Below, in pieces: positions 48,216-59,729 of a stretch of DNA of 64,000 nt (its first letter is position 1; every line of letters starts with the position of its first letter). Origin of the DNA: Nepenthes gracilis. Its lineage: Eukaryota; Streptophyta; Magnoliopsida; Caryophyllales; Nepenthaceae. Both the position numbers and the translations under genes were made by a program. The stretch is from positions 12,496,901 through 12,560,900 of the forward strand of contig BSYO01000033.1 in assembly GCA_033239525.1 (NCBI GenBank), in the 5' to 3' direction. The notes under the pieces were generated by a model. It saw nothing but the letters and a program-made list of their open reading frames with translations, was not told the origin of the DNA and searched no databases.

Positions 48216-49002
48216 ATTTTCGGTCAACTATCGGCGTTAACCAGATTATTCTTTCACCACATCCGGTCAACACCTGTTGACCGGAGTATTAACTTTGGCT
48301 TTATCTACTACAAAGTTACTCCGTCCTTCACACAAAGCCACACCGGCCTTACTGTAAATGATTCATTTTGCCGGATGTGATTTTCATCAAATAACACTCC
48401 GGACTTCTTTTTATGCAGGAAAAGTCCGAACTTCTTTTACCCAGGAATTCCAGACTAAAAATCCGAACTTCTCTTTATCCAAGAAATCCGAACTGAGAAT
48501 CCGGACTTTTTTTTATATGAAAAAATCCGGACTAGGATAAAATCCGGAGTTCTTTTTATTCGAACTAAAATTTTATCCTAAGGCCAATTTACTCTTCTTA
48601 TTACCTTCTCCGATCAACTGGCTTTGACCAGATTTTAAGAACTCGATAATCTGGGTCGTTACAATTGATTATTGGAATGAAATAAGATAAAAATAGAATA
48701 ATTATTTTCAGAAAATAAAATAAGATGAGAATAAAATTAAAATTATTATTCTTATGTTTAATTATTGGAATAAAATAAGATAAAAATTAATATTTTATTA
48801 TTTAATTTATAAAATAGTATAAGGAATAATACAGAAATAGTGATAATAATAATAATAAATACCATATATGTGGGAATAACTATTCCCTAATGAAAGGTAT
48901 GAATAAATATTCCTGATTAAATTGTAACCAAACAGAAGTATATTTATTTTTCTAAAAATAAGGATGAAATAAAATTTCTATTACTTCCAATTAAACGTAA
49001 CC

Positions 49003-50204
49003 TTAGTATTTACTAATTAAAAGACATGCAACCAATTTGCTGTGAATTGACGTAGCACTCTCTCTGAACATATCATATGACTTATAAAACGAAAGGGACT
49101 TCACCAGGGTCGGATTGCTACCTCATGAAGTTGGCTTTGATGAATATCAATTGCCCGGGAAGACAGTGTGACCAATGAGATGTTGAAAATGGCATATCAA
49201 GGAGCATAATGGTACTATAATTGGTGCTTAATCCATACGAATCTGTGCATAATGTGAAGCGGAGTCCTCTGCTAGTTATAAGCTGTGTAAATCCAAAATA
49301 ATGCAAGATATATGTGCAAATGAATAAGAGAAATGCTTTAGAACACCCTACACCTACCCTTCAATAGACCAGTTAACATAAATAGATAGATAAGATATCA
49401 CATTATTAAAAAAAAGTATCCCTCTAACACCATTCATATGTACAGAGACGGAACTTCTTGTATATAGCTTCTAAATATATGCACAACTGAGTGTACTTAA
49501 AAAATTGACAGTAGCCAAAGAAAGGACTCCTTGCCAAACAATAAAAAAGAGCATAACATAAACATTGTAGTTCGGATCCATCAACGGCAGCACATAGAAT
49601 ACTAACGGAGCACGTTTGTCTGGAAGAACAAAACATCTGAACTCGACCTGAATTTTGTTGAGAAAGAAGAGTAGATTTTCGGTCTGAAATCTGCAAAATG
49701 ACCCGCATAATAGTCCACATGTTGAGAAATGTTTTGGAATCAGCATTCAAGCAAGTTCGGGTGGGAATCATGTTAAGGTCATCCCAAATATTAGGTTCTA
49801 TTGTCGTTGAATTATTGAGATCATTTTAAAAGTGATGGATAATGGACATCAAGATAATATTTTAACAAGTTTGTTTGATCTTAATATCGTTATTTGAATA
49901 AGTTTGTTTGGCGAGCTAAGAGAGTCAAACATTAAAAATGACCATTACAAAACTCCTCTAGTTGACGTGGCATTCTATCCATAGATTCATACTGGCAGGC
50001 TCATGCAATAATAGATAGATAGATGAAACACTACGTTAGAATAGATGTCTAAATGATAACCGTGTAACACTACTCTTGGCGTATTTGATATTCTTGAATA
50101 ACTGCTCTCTGGGTTTTTTTCTTCCCCTCCTTTTTAGAAAATAACATTAAAATAAAAAAAGATGTTAAATCTTTAATTATTTTTGAGACAAATTACCATT
50201 TTTA
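49003..50204. other. Intergenic, no gene recognised
   Basis: Two minus frames (49424-49771 and 49471-49746) overlap each other in different frames and show no domain; 49118-49306 likewise. A fragment of an old gene cannot be excluded. Confidence 0.5.
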
Positions 50205-51595
50205 TTAGATCATGTCAGGATCATCTTCATAGTCGAAATCTTGATCAGCTGGTCTGATTCTCCTCCCATCCCTTGCCGCACCTCTTCCCTTCTTCGGTTT
50301 CCCTCTAAAATATTGAAACGATCTTTTCATCATCATTATCATCATCATTATCATTATTATCAACAACCAAACTCAATGAGTATAATATTACAGGATCATC
50401 ATCTAGACATCTTTTTTGACTTGATGTATCTATATATATATTTGTGTGGGTCCTTTAGTATGGATAGATGGATTAAATATCACATCACCCAAGGATGCCT
50501 AGTGCGTGTCTATACGATGTCTCCCAAACATTTGCCACTTGAGAAAGGAGACAAGGATTCTAGGAAGCACACACGCCCTACTCTCCCAGAGCTAAACTGT
50601 TAGACACTGATAAGTATCAAAAATTCTTATTTCATATTTCATGACTCTGACCAAGTTTTAGACGAGCCAGATAACTTAATAATTTAAACAAAATTTAGGA
50701 TTCATAAATAAATTATAGAAAATTTAGGCCATTTTTGAAATTATTATAGCACCTCATTCACTTTGGCTCACCAGTAACTCATACAGGGTTTCTTATTGTG
50801 AATTTTTTAGTGATGAGAAAAATGGAAGTATATATTTTTTAAATTGATAGTCTACTACAAAATTCTGTTGTTTATTTATTTGTTGTCATATCCATGAACA
50901 AACTGCAAATTTTAGTTAGCATGCTGCCAACATATTATGTCCTTGTTTTACAAAAAAAAAAGTGTCGTGTCTTGGAAGTGTCCTGTGACAATATTCATGC
51001 CAATTGAGGACAAATTTTTTTTTTTTAAAACAAACAACTCGATGCATGAAAATTCTTATATGTGTGGGGTTCGGGAAGGGTAAGATCAATGTAGATCTAT
51101 TTTATACGGTTTTACTTTAAATATGTAAGAAGCCATTTCCACGGCACAAAACCATGATTATCAAATTATATAACGGCAACTCTACCATTTGACAAATGCT
51201 CCATTTTTTTTACATAAAAAAAAAAAAAGAAAGCGATTTCCCTGAATGAGATGAATTAGAGTACTTACGGTCCAAGAATGCCTGAACCCTTGTATCGTCC
51301 TGGACCAGAATCTAGCCTTCCATCTACAGTGAAGAGATAGGAATATCAAACAATGATTTTATTATGATCCTCCCAAAATAGTTGAGATCTATAATCATAA
51401 TATGCAAGGATAATATTAAAACAACACATTAAAATATTATCTCAATTAATCACTTTTAAAATAATCTCAACCATTACAGGGATAAGAAAGCTCTACTTAT
51501 AAAAAAACCTATGAAGCAACTACATTTTTTTTCTGCAGAAAATTAATCGAAAGCTAAAGGCACCTACCTTCTCGTCCAATTGTCTGATCATCAGC
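50205..51595 (-). CDS. Three terminal exons of an unrecognised gene
   Basis: Exons 51568-51595 (28 nt), 51269-51323 (55 nt) and 50205-50304 (100 nt, ending in TAA) join in frame across GT-AG introns. They encode ADDQTIGRE, then DGRLDSGPGRYKGSGILG, then GKPKKGRGAARDGRR and a very acidic end DFDYEDDPDMI. The tail is basic then acidic and Gly-rich, so probably disordered. Clean splice sites and phase agreement make coding likely. No further exon was found upstream to about 55.3 kb, which holds SINEs and inverted-repeat DNA; the rest lies elsewhere, is too short to spot, or is lost. Protein family not recognised. Confidence 0.65.
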
Positions 51596-52966
51596 CTGCA
51601 AAAAGCATTGACCAAAGAGAGAACTAATATGAGTTCACAAATTTGAATCCCAAGACAACAAAACTGACTTCACATTTCAGAATCAGATAAGGAAGAAGGT
51701 ATCGATATCGGTCAAAGCTGTATCAAATGATATGTACAAGTATTGGACATTGCAAATCTAAAAAACAATTTCGCACACACATCAAAATTGATGTATCTAT
51801 TTAAATTTGACAATCTTTAAGAATTCATTTACTTCATTGAGGAGTTTTAATTAATTTTATCAAAATTAATCTTAATATCCTTATAAGTTAATAAAGTAAC
51901 TCAACATGTTCATACAATACAAAACATGTGGATTAGGCCATCCAGAAAATTTATGCACATTTAAACGCATGGATTTAAGCTTCCAAGATTAAAGAAAAGC
52001 AAAAAAAGATTAGTCGATATTTAAAATATTAGTTGATATATCATAATATATTACTATATTTTTCCAATATCAAGGTCTCCCAGCACAAATAGATATCGGC
52101 CGATATTTGCATCCCATGATACCAAGTATCTCTGTTCAAGAATACTTTCGACATCCTAATAGCTCTTGTAATAGATTTTTGATTGATTTTCCTTTCACCT
52201 CAAAGTTGTGGAAATTGAAAGACTCCTCATTCCATGTTACATGACATTAATATTTCACAAAAATGGATAAATAACCATGATTCCAAATGAAGTAAAGACA
52301 ATTCTATTGAACAAAGCACCAAAAGTTGTGACATCAATGAACAATAAAGAGACAGGAGAGAGGTATGCAAGCAACCAAAATGATGACATCAAATGTGCAA
52401 TAAGGACAATTTCTAACACTGTTGCTAGACTTGCTATATTTCATAGACCAAAGCATTACATATATTAGAATACTAAGATGGATATCGGCAAACATTTACA
52501 AGTGACAACTATAAAAAAATAAGATGAGTGAAGGACATTTAAGATAATCTAAAAGCTAAAAGCATAGGCCAAAGGAAATGCCTTTAGCCTATGTAGAAAA
52601 CAAAGAATATGTAGACTTAAGAAAACACAAAATTATGTGATATAAAAGATTTAAAAGGACGTGATCTCACAAAATATTATACTAAATTGAGCAAAACGAC
52701 AAATACGGATCTATATAACTGATGCCATCTAGTAGCATATAAGACTTTGTTATCTTTGTTGCTTGGGATTGCAATCATATCAAAGTACTAAGGGCAGCAA
52801 AGTATGGGACGTCTCTATATCTTGAAAAAAACCAACCCCCAGTGGATGCCTTAGTAAATCACAGAATAATTTCTACCCGTGGCTTAGTTGACCAAACTCT
52901 AACACAACCACCATCAAACAGGAAACATGAGAAGGCAGCATGATACATGAAGTTTCCTTTACATGC
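51596..52966. other. Probable intron or intergenic DNA, no exon seen
   Basis: AT-rich. An ATATCG/CGATAT-rich stretch (51990-52130) resembles one at 63130-63330. The 63-codon frame at 52277-52468 has no domain. Confidence 0.5.
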
Positions 52967-53104
52967 AGAGTGTGGAGAATGGTCTAACCCTTTTTAGGTC
53001 TATTCTATGTGATTTTATCTGATAAGAAATTATTTTCATAATTCAAATTTAAGACTGACAAGTCATACAATGACAACTCCACAATTGTGCTAAGGCTGAC
53101 TCTC
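52967..53104 (-). mobile_element. Au-like SINE, degenerate
   Basis: On the plus strand the usual reverse pattern appears: GGTCTATTCTATGTGATTTT, then ATTTTCATAATTCAAATTTA (the B-box side), then CAACTCCACAATTGTGCTAA and GGCT. Reads as a tRNA-derived SINE on minus. Much diverged. Confidence 0.5.
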
Positions 53105-53138
53105 GAAAAGGCAGCATGGTGCATTAAACTTCGGCTAT

Positions 53139-53283
53139 ATGTGGAATAATGTCAGATCACTTTTGGGTTAATTATATGCCGTCTTACCTTGTATTATATA
53201 AGCGGCCCCTTCCATAACTTGAACCTACAACCACCACATCGCGCGATGACAATTTTACCATCGCACAAAGGATTACTTCCTCC
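53139..53283 (-). mobile_element. Au-like SINE, best copy
   Basis: On minus: CTTTGTGCGATGGTAAAATT (A-box like), then GTAGGTTCAAGTTATGG (B-box like), then GCCGCTTATATAATACAAGG and TAAGACGGCATATAATTAAC. This is the order of the angiosperm Au SINE. Non-coding; an apparent 79-codon frame across it is incidental. Confidence 0.65.
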
Positions 53284-53919
53284 CAAAAAGAAAACATATT
53301 GGCATGTATTATAGCATGCAGAGAAAGAAAGCCACCAAAAATGGATGTCAGTGCCTCAAACACAACATAAAGAAATGCATTCTGTTTAGGTTGAACATAA
53401 GAAGTTACATACAAGGCTTCCACATGATTGAGGCACTTTTTTTAACTCAACAACTGTATATCTTAGGGATCTTTTATTAGCCTCAAACATCACTCATTCA
53501 ATCCAACCATAACAACACTATAAACACTAATGACCCAAAGGGCAATAGTGACAACAAAATAAATCAGAAACTCCATACAAGGCCCCACATATTGGGATAC
53601 TCCTGAATTTCACCCTTGATTTTTAGGGACACCTTATTATCCTGAAAACATTTTAACAATCCCCAACATAATCCTCCACATCAAAAGAGCCCTGATCTTT
53701 CTAAATCACATCAGATAAGGTATGAATATATCCAATAAACAGTATTATCTACAAATAATATCCAATTGGCTCTACTCGCACCACCTTATTTATGTCCAAG
53801 TTTCCATTTGGATATGGATACAACAGAAAACAATAATCATCTAGGTGCATCTAAAAGTTATAAATGGCATTCCAACCCATTAAACTCCTATTAATGGGGT
53901 GGGTTCAAAAAAGAGTCTA

Positions 53920-54035
53920 ATTACTTTGTGCCTATTATGCAGAGTCTTACCTTGCATGGTAGCGACTCAAACCTGTGATTATCGGGTCACATGGTAGCGA
54001 CTCTACCATTTCTCCAAGGCTTTCATTCTCCTTCT
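53920..54035 (-). mobile_element. Au-like SINE
   Basis: On minus: GCCTTGGAGAAATGGTAGAG (A-box like), CACAGGTTTGAGTCGCTACC (B-box like), GCAAGGTAAGACTCTGCATA. The ATGGTAGCGACTC element is duplicated inside it. Confidence 0.6.
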
Positions 54036-54221
54036 AAAAGCTTAAGATTCCTTATTTTACATTCAATGAAGAGGATGCACCATAAATCATGGGTTGTCAA
54101 GGTATATATTTATGTCCAAGTTTTCACTTGGATATGGATACTAGTTCTACTAAAAACACAAATCATCTAGCATCATCCAGTAGTGTATAAAGGGTAGTTC
54201 AGTATACGAAACTCTTACAAA

Positions 54222-54345
54222 GCAAGAGGTTTGGGGAAGGGTCTAACCCTTTGGGTCTATTGTGATAGGTCATTTATTCTATTAGACGAGACCGTTTCCA
54301 TAACCCTAACTAGTAACCACCAAAAAACTAGCATGACAAACTATA
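54222..54345 (-). mobile_element. Au-like SINE, degenerate
   Basis: On plus: GGGTCTAACCCTTTGGGTCT, ATTGTGATAGGTC, then GAGACCGTTTCCATAACCC, matching the reverse of Au-type SINEs; the A-box end is poor. Confidence 0.45.
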
Positions 54346-54631
54346 ACATAAACAAAAAAGACTTCAATCTTTGGCTTAGTTATAATAATTCTTTTCCTTC
54401 AATTCACCCAGTCTACCCAAAGCTATGTCCTCTAATGTCTGAGGTGGTAGTTTCTTTCCCTACTTCCTTAATTCAAGCCCTAGAAGGTCAAACTCTTCCC
54501 TCCTACAGTAGCTCATTCACTTCACTTTTTCACCTCAAAGGTGCATTAGCTGACATCTCCAATGCACTTCTTTATTCACATATTTGTAGATGCTCCTTCC
54601 AACTTACTATGATATTCTCCTTACCACTAAT

Positions 54632-55262
54632 TAGGCCTCGTTTTGTTAGACTTGGAATTTGGAATTGGAATTTCAGGACTAATTTCAAATCTGCTGTTTG
54701 GCGCGAGGCAAAATTGAAATTCTAATTCTATGATCCAATTTCTTGAAATTAAAAAAATAACGTAGGATAATTCTTTGTAATTTTTAGGGGTAGAGTAAAA
54801 ATTTATAATTCTGAAGCTTATATTTGTTTTATCAATTAAATATGATAAAATCGAATAAGGTAAGATTCATTAGAGTTTTTTGATTGTTTGAATTCGGTAG
54901 AGGTGGGCCGACAGAGGATTTATTTTTTAATTCATTTTTGTAAAATTATATAAAAATATTATTAAAATTTCAAAACCAATATTTTAATAATAAATATTGT
55001 CCAGAAATATCTTTAAATAATATTTATCTATAATATATTCAAAAAATATTTTTTTTAGAATTATACTATATTAAATTTCAAAAATTAAGAAATTTTGAAT
55101 TTATATTCAGTATTTATTTCTTTTGTTTTTATATATGGGTTAAAAAAAAAAATACCATATCATAACTCTTTTTTTTTTTCGGAATTATAATTTCTTATAT
55201 AATCCAAACAATAGAATTTAAATTCTATCTAATTCAAATTTCATTATCCAAACGGACCATTA
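54632..55262. mobile_element. Candidate non-autonomous DNA transposon
   Basis: Left end TAGGCCTCGTTTTG, right end reversed TAATGGTCCGTTTGG. Subterminal GGAATTTGGAATTGGAATTT and its mirrored AAATTCTATCTAATTCAAAT support an inverted-repeat element of about 630 bp. AT-rich, non-coding. Target duplication not established. Confidence 0.4.
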
Positions 55263-55606
55263 ATTGAATTACAATTTTTGACGAATCATTTTTTTAGACA
55301 GAAGAAGATTATATAAACACTTAGCTATACTTCTTCTACCACAAGTATGAGTTCCATTACAAGTAACAAGCATGTGAATCTTCCCTACTTTTTTTTAAGC
55401 AAAACATTACAAAAAGGTCATTTCAGATATTCTGTTAAAGTGGGTTCATCCATTACGAGCCTTGGTTCAAATATCCTAAGAAGTCCAGTTCATCAAGGAC
55501 TAATGAGAAGCCCTGTTCACCTAGTATAAATCAGATTTTAAGAAGTCCCTGTCAGCTATCATCACAAAAATTTTATATTCCTTCTTTTGCAGACATGTCA
55601 AGATAT
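55263..55606. other. Unassigned, no gene seen
   Basis: A 60-codon plus frame (55347-55529) has no domain. Just before the LTR, CAGACATGTCAAGATATTG is repeated as CAGACATCTCAAGATATT, a 21 bp duplication of the LTR start. Confidence 0.5.
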
Positions 55607-56011
55607 TGCAGACATCTCAAGATATTAGAGAGATTTAATTTTGTATACCAGTGATTTGATTTGTTTCCATATTTTGTAATATTTTAAAATTTTTAAAATT
55701 TTATAATTTTGATAGCCCGAAGATATTTTATAAATATTATATTTTATTTTTGTTATAATTTTATTTTAGGTCATTGCTAATTAGGACATTACATTTATTT
55801 CTTAATTAACCTATGAGCAGCCTCTCTATAAGGACACTACTTTTATTGTGAGAAGTCATTGATAAAATTAAATTAATATTGAGAAATTCTGATTGCCCTT
55901 CATTCTCCCTAATAATATCTGCTTCTTCTTTTTTCTCTATTCCTTTCACTGATTTTCTCATTTCTCCCTTGTCTTCCTCTTCCATTCCTATAGTTTTCTT
56001 TCCTTGCATCA
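55607..56011 (+). repeat. LTR 1 of the chromovirus tandem
   Basis: Starts TGCAGACATCTCAAG, ends CCTTGCATCA, about 405 bp. It shares AGAGAGATTT, ATTTTGTAATATTTT, ATTGTGAGAAGT and TATTGAGAAATT with the LTRs at 57972 and 62418. Short LTRs like this are usual for small chromoviruses. Confidence 0.8.
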
Positions 56012-56015
56012 AATT

Positions 56016-56027
56016 TGGTATTAGAGA
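56016..56027 (+). other. Primer-binding site of chromovirus copy A
   Basis: TGGTATTAGAGA starts 4 bases after the LTR, matching the initiator-Met tRNA type site with one change. Confidence 0.75.
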
Positions 56028-56208
56028 CTAACTTTTTAATTTTTTTTCCCCTTATAAATCTCCATTCTCCATTGCCTGTGAAGCCAAGCATCCCCATGAA
56101 GCCAACCCACTTCCTCACCACCACATCATTAGCACCACCATCTAAACTTCAGCCCGCCATCACCAAAATCTTGTTAGCTCATATCTTGCCGTTCAAAAAA
56201 GTATTTTT

Positions 56209-56214
<6 letters not shown>

Positions 56215-56242
<28 letters not shown>
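56215..56242. repeat. (TA)n microsatellite
   Basis: Uninterrupted TA run of about 28 bases within the leader of copy A; apparent frames across it are artefacts. Confidence 0.9.
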
Positions 56243-56245
<3 letters not shown>

Positions 56246-56574
56246 CTGGTTGTGGAGGTAGAAGAAGAAAAAAAAAAAATCTGTTGGAAATCTGGCTTTG
56301 GAGGTAAGGGGAAAAAAAAAGGAAAAAAAAAATTTGAGTCATCAAATCTCAGCTTCTCATTTGAAAATCCAAGCCACACAGAATTCGTTGGAAAATACCT
56401 TTTCTTTTCCCCTCACCGTTGCTGCATCTTCCCTTTTCTTTGTTCTCTTATATGTCTCTCCTTTCTTTCACTCTTCTCTCTCCCCCATTTTTGTCCGTAA
56501 TTCTTGTTTCTTTTCTCCCATTCTCTCTTCTTCTCTCTGCTTCCGTTTAAAAAATATGTTAAATATGATAGTTG

Positions 56575-57400
56575 GTGTCATGATCTTCTCAAAAATCGAT
56601 TTAAAGAGAGGTTATCACAAGACTAGGATTCGTAGAGCGGAGGTCGGCCTTCAAGATGAAGGACGATCTTTATGAGTGTTGAACATGCCTTTTGGGTCAT
56701 CCAATGCCCCCAGTACCTTTATGAGGGTCATAATCTCAACCCTATGACCTTTTATGAGAGAATTCCTAACGATTTATTTTGATGACATCTTTATTTATAG
56801 TAAGACCAATGAACGACATTTAGCCATCTCATTCATGTTTACATTACCTACCCTTAGGAAAGAGAGTTTGTTTGTAAATCTTAAGAAATTTTCCTTCTTT
56901 ATAGGTTGGATTACTTTTCTTGGTTTCACAATTTCCTCTAACGGAGTCTTTACTGACTCTACAACGATTCAGGATATTATATATTGGTCTAAATCCAAAT
57001 CCACCCCCGATATTCAGAGCTTTCACAATTTAGCTAATTTTTATCATTTGCTCATTAAGGGATTTAGCATGACCATGACTTTTCTCACCGAGCACATGAA
57101 GACAATTGAATTCCACTAGTCTCATGATGCTGCAAAAGCCTTTAAGAGTATTAAAAAGAGGATGACAATGGCCCCTGTCATGTGGCTTCCCAACTTCTCT
57201 AAGGTATATGGGGTAGAGTATAATACATCAGGTGTAGGAATGGGTGGAGCTTTTAACCAAGAGTGCCCTCATGTTGCCTACTTTAATGAAAAATTGAATG
57301 ATGCCAACATTATTCTACCTATGATAAGGAGTTGTATACCGTTGTGCATGCTTTACGTTGCTGGTGCTATTACATGTTATCTAGCAGCGCTCATTTAGGC
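56575..57400 (+). pseudogene. Ty3/gypsy RT-RNase H fragment (copy A)
   Basis: Fragments read FSKIDLKRGYHKTRIR, SNAPSTFMRV, the catalytic box IYFDDIFIYSK (56772 onward; Asp pair intact), FLGFTISSNGVF, then RNase H-type DAAKAFKSI and YNTSGVGMGGAFNQE. At least three stops or frameshifts break it. Would have been the polymerase of a Ty3/gypsy element. Confidence 0.9.
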
Positions 57401-57971
57401 CCAATTCTAAATTGCTAACCCGTAGTATTGATTCATTAAAACTTTTACGAGTTGCTTTATTGATATTCTATCTCATTTTAATTTTCATTATAATTTCAGT
57501 GTTAAGGACATCATTATTTATAAATATAATTTCAGCTCATTAGATGATCCATTTATAGTCCCTCAGATGAGTCGAATATTGAAACTTTACCCACTCCAAC
57601 ACCATTATCAACCCTACTGACATATAAAGGTAAAATTAATACTATTTTAAATGAGCAAATTATGCCTATTAGAAATAGAGAATTCAACTTTTCCTTGTTC
57701 GTTAGGTTGGCATATAAGATTCAGAGTATGCTTGAATTTGCAGAGAAATTCCAGTAACTAGATCCAAACATTTTGAAGTTCTATTAGAGTCAGCAGGATT
57801 AACCGAGTTCATCTCACTCGGAGGGTGTTGGTAGAGCTATCAGATTTCAGCCACCATTTACACACGTCTACAACTGCTAGTAGATGACTGCACAACCATT
57901 TAGCTTGTGATTGAAAGATTGATGACAAGAGCCTTACTCAATGGGTTGAGCTTCTGCCACTTCAGGAGAGT
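57401..57971 (+). pseudogene. End of gypsy pol with chromodomain remnant (copy A)
   Basis: No integrase core remains. A tail homologous to 61880-62410 of copy B is present, including the stretch reading LDPNILKFY, typical of the end of a chromodomain. Out of frame. Confidence 0.6.
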
Positions 57972-58195
57972 TGATACGGACATCCCATGGTATTGGAGAG
58001 ATTTGATTTCATATATGGGAGATTTGATTTGATTTGATATATTTCCATTTTTTCTAATATTTTGAGAATTTCTAAAATTTTACAATTTTAATAATTCCTG
58101 GATATTTTAGAAATATCATATTTATTTTTATTATTTTCTTTATTATACGTTGTTAATTAGAAAATTATGTCTATTTCCTAATCAATCTAATTTCC
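57972..58195 (+). repeat. LTR 2 (truncated) between copies A and B
   Basis: Starts TGATACGGACATCCC after a purine-rich CAGGAGAG. It follows the other LTRs for about 224 bp, then switches at AATCAATCTAA into gag-like sequence. The last ~190 bp of the LTR, the primer site and the leader are missing. Confidence 0.8.
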
Positions 58196-58204
58196 TATGT
58201 TTGG

Positions 58205-59100
58205 TATGACATATCTAAATATAGGAGAATTCAGTTTGCCAACTTTAAATTGACCAAGAATGCTCAGCTATTTTGGAGAAGTGTTTAAGGCTTCCTTATT
58301 AAGCATCAAGTAGCCTTTGTCAAGAGTTGGAATGAAATGTAGTGCCTTCAGGAAAAATACATGCCCTGCTCATACAATAGCAATTTACTAGATAGTGGAA
58401 TACCCATCGATAAGATAACCAAACCGAGTATGTGACCTAATTCAATAAGTTTTGAATGAAATGTCACATAATTGAGGATAAGACTATGATGTTGAGTAAA
58501 TCCTGACCAGGTCTATAGGAGGATTCTATGAGAGAGCTTGTCCTAACGGGTTCTACCACTCTGGACCATGTGTATAATCTGGTCTAAAACTATGTGTTGG
58601 TTACACCTTATAGAAAACATGGTGACAATAATCCCTCAACATAGAAACCCTCAACCACGAACCATAAGTCTATCTTAGAACATTCTTTGTCTACGATTCC
58701 CCCTCTGAGAGAAAATAAAGGTAAGAGTATTGAAACCCGAGAAGAAATCCTTAGGTGTAGTGCTTTAGTTATGAAGGATTTGGGCACATTTATCTCAAAT
58801 GTCCTAGTAAAGCCTTACTTATTGGAGAACAAGGCGGAGTGAACAAATAGGAACCACAATAAGGACAAGTTCATGAACCTAAGCCAGAGGAGTTTGATAA
58901 TTTGGATGATAATGATGATGATACCTTCTTAGGTTGCATTATTGGGTGCTATGTAGTGTATCTTGATCAAATACAACGAGGCTGAATATTAACGTCACCA
59001 TATTATCTTTCATGCTTATATCAAAGTGAATGAGAAGGCATTGAAGATCATTATGGATAGCGATAGTTGCATCAATACCGTCTCGACTAATACTATATCT
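58205..59100 (+). pseudogene. gag and protease remnant (copy B)
   Basis: The gag region includes a Trp-containing core and, at 58761-58802, a decayed zinc knuckle CFSYEGFGHIYLKC (second Cys is Tyr). Near 59056 the protease site reads IMDSDSC, where DSG is expected. Frames are interrupted by many stops. Confidence 0.7.
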
Positions 59101-59729
59101 AGTTTTGGGTTGAAAGCTATCCTATGTCTTAATGGATAGTGTCTCTTGAATTGATATATATTTCATAATAATTAAGAAACATTGTATTATACCCATTAAA
59201 TTTTTTGAGTACAAAGATCATATTTTGTGTGATGGTATTTCAATGGATGTGGGAGTTTCATCTTAGGTTGACTTTGATTATACGACTTTGATGTAACAAT
59301 CCAAAATCACTATAACTCATGATCTTCTGTTTACAAGGGTAAAAAAATTCATCTCCACTATGTTATTATTTTAGAAATCCTCTCACTCTCTCTTGCATTG
59401 ATACCTGGTCAGACCCATCAATCTCTAAAACTTTCAGGATGTCTTTTCCAATGACTTAACAAATCATTTACCGGATTTACGTAACATTCAATATGTTATT
59501 GACTTTGTCCCGAGCGTCTTTTCTAAATTTACTTCATTATAAGATGAATTCCAATGAGCATCTTAAGCTCTATAGACAAGTAGGAGAACTCTTTCACAAA
59601 AGATTTGTTTGAGAGAGTAGAAGTCCATGTACAATGTCCACTCTCTTGACATCTAAGAAAGATCGTGGGGGATGTATGTCGATAGTAGAGCCTTCAATAA
59701 GATCATGATGAAGTACCATTTTTCTATAT

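Larger units (their letters stand above)
46052..48663 (-). mobile_element. Solo LTR, Ty3/gypsy type, 2.6 kb
   Basis: Ends TGTGACGATCC and GGGTCGTTACA, which are inverted relatives of each other as in many Ty3/gypsy LTRs. The stretch near 46400 (AAGAATGAGTTACAAAACCC) is the reverse of the segment often found downstream of the promoter in long plant gypsy LTRs, so the LTR probably reads on minus. No interior or partner LTR adjoins it. The immediate 5 bp flanks (TTTGG, ATTGA) do not match perfectly. No coding. Confidence 0.7.
46041..49002. mobile_element. Short inverted-repeat transposon interrupted by a solo LTR
   Basis: GATACGTTTGG at 46041 is mirrored by CCAATTAAACGTAACC ending at about 49002. 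After the solo LTR ends, GATTATTGGAATGAAATAAG resumes, the type of sequence following the ACGTTTGG terminus in common plant non-autonomous DNA elements. Without the LTR the element is about 350 bp and AT-rich. Target duplication not resolved. Confidence 0.5.
55607..58195 (+). mobile_element. Ty3/gypsy chromovirus copy A, gag deleted
   Basis: LTR 55607-56011, primer site, a CT-rich leader (56028-56570), then an abrupt change at about 56575 into reverse transcriptase. Compared with copy B, about 1.5 kb holding gag, protease and early RT is missing. RT, RNase H and end-of-pol sequence follow, then a second LTR from 57972 that is cut at about 58195. All frames are broken. Confidence 0.85.

Noticed and set aside
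46925..48560. Regularly spaced short repeats that might suggest a CRISPR array
   Set aside because: Degenerate units without unique spacers, inside a plant LTR.
54231..54725. 164-codon plus frame
   Set aside because: Starts inside a SINE and ends inside an inverted-repeat element; no domain.
56015..56500. 161-codon plus frame before the gypsy RT
   Set aside because: Runs through a TA microsatellite and A/T homopolymers in the element leader.
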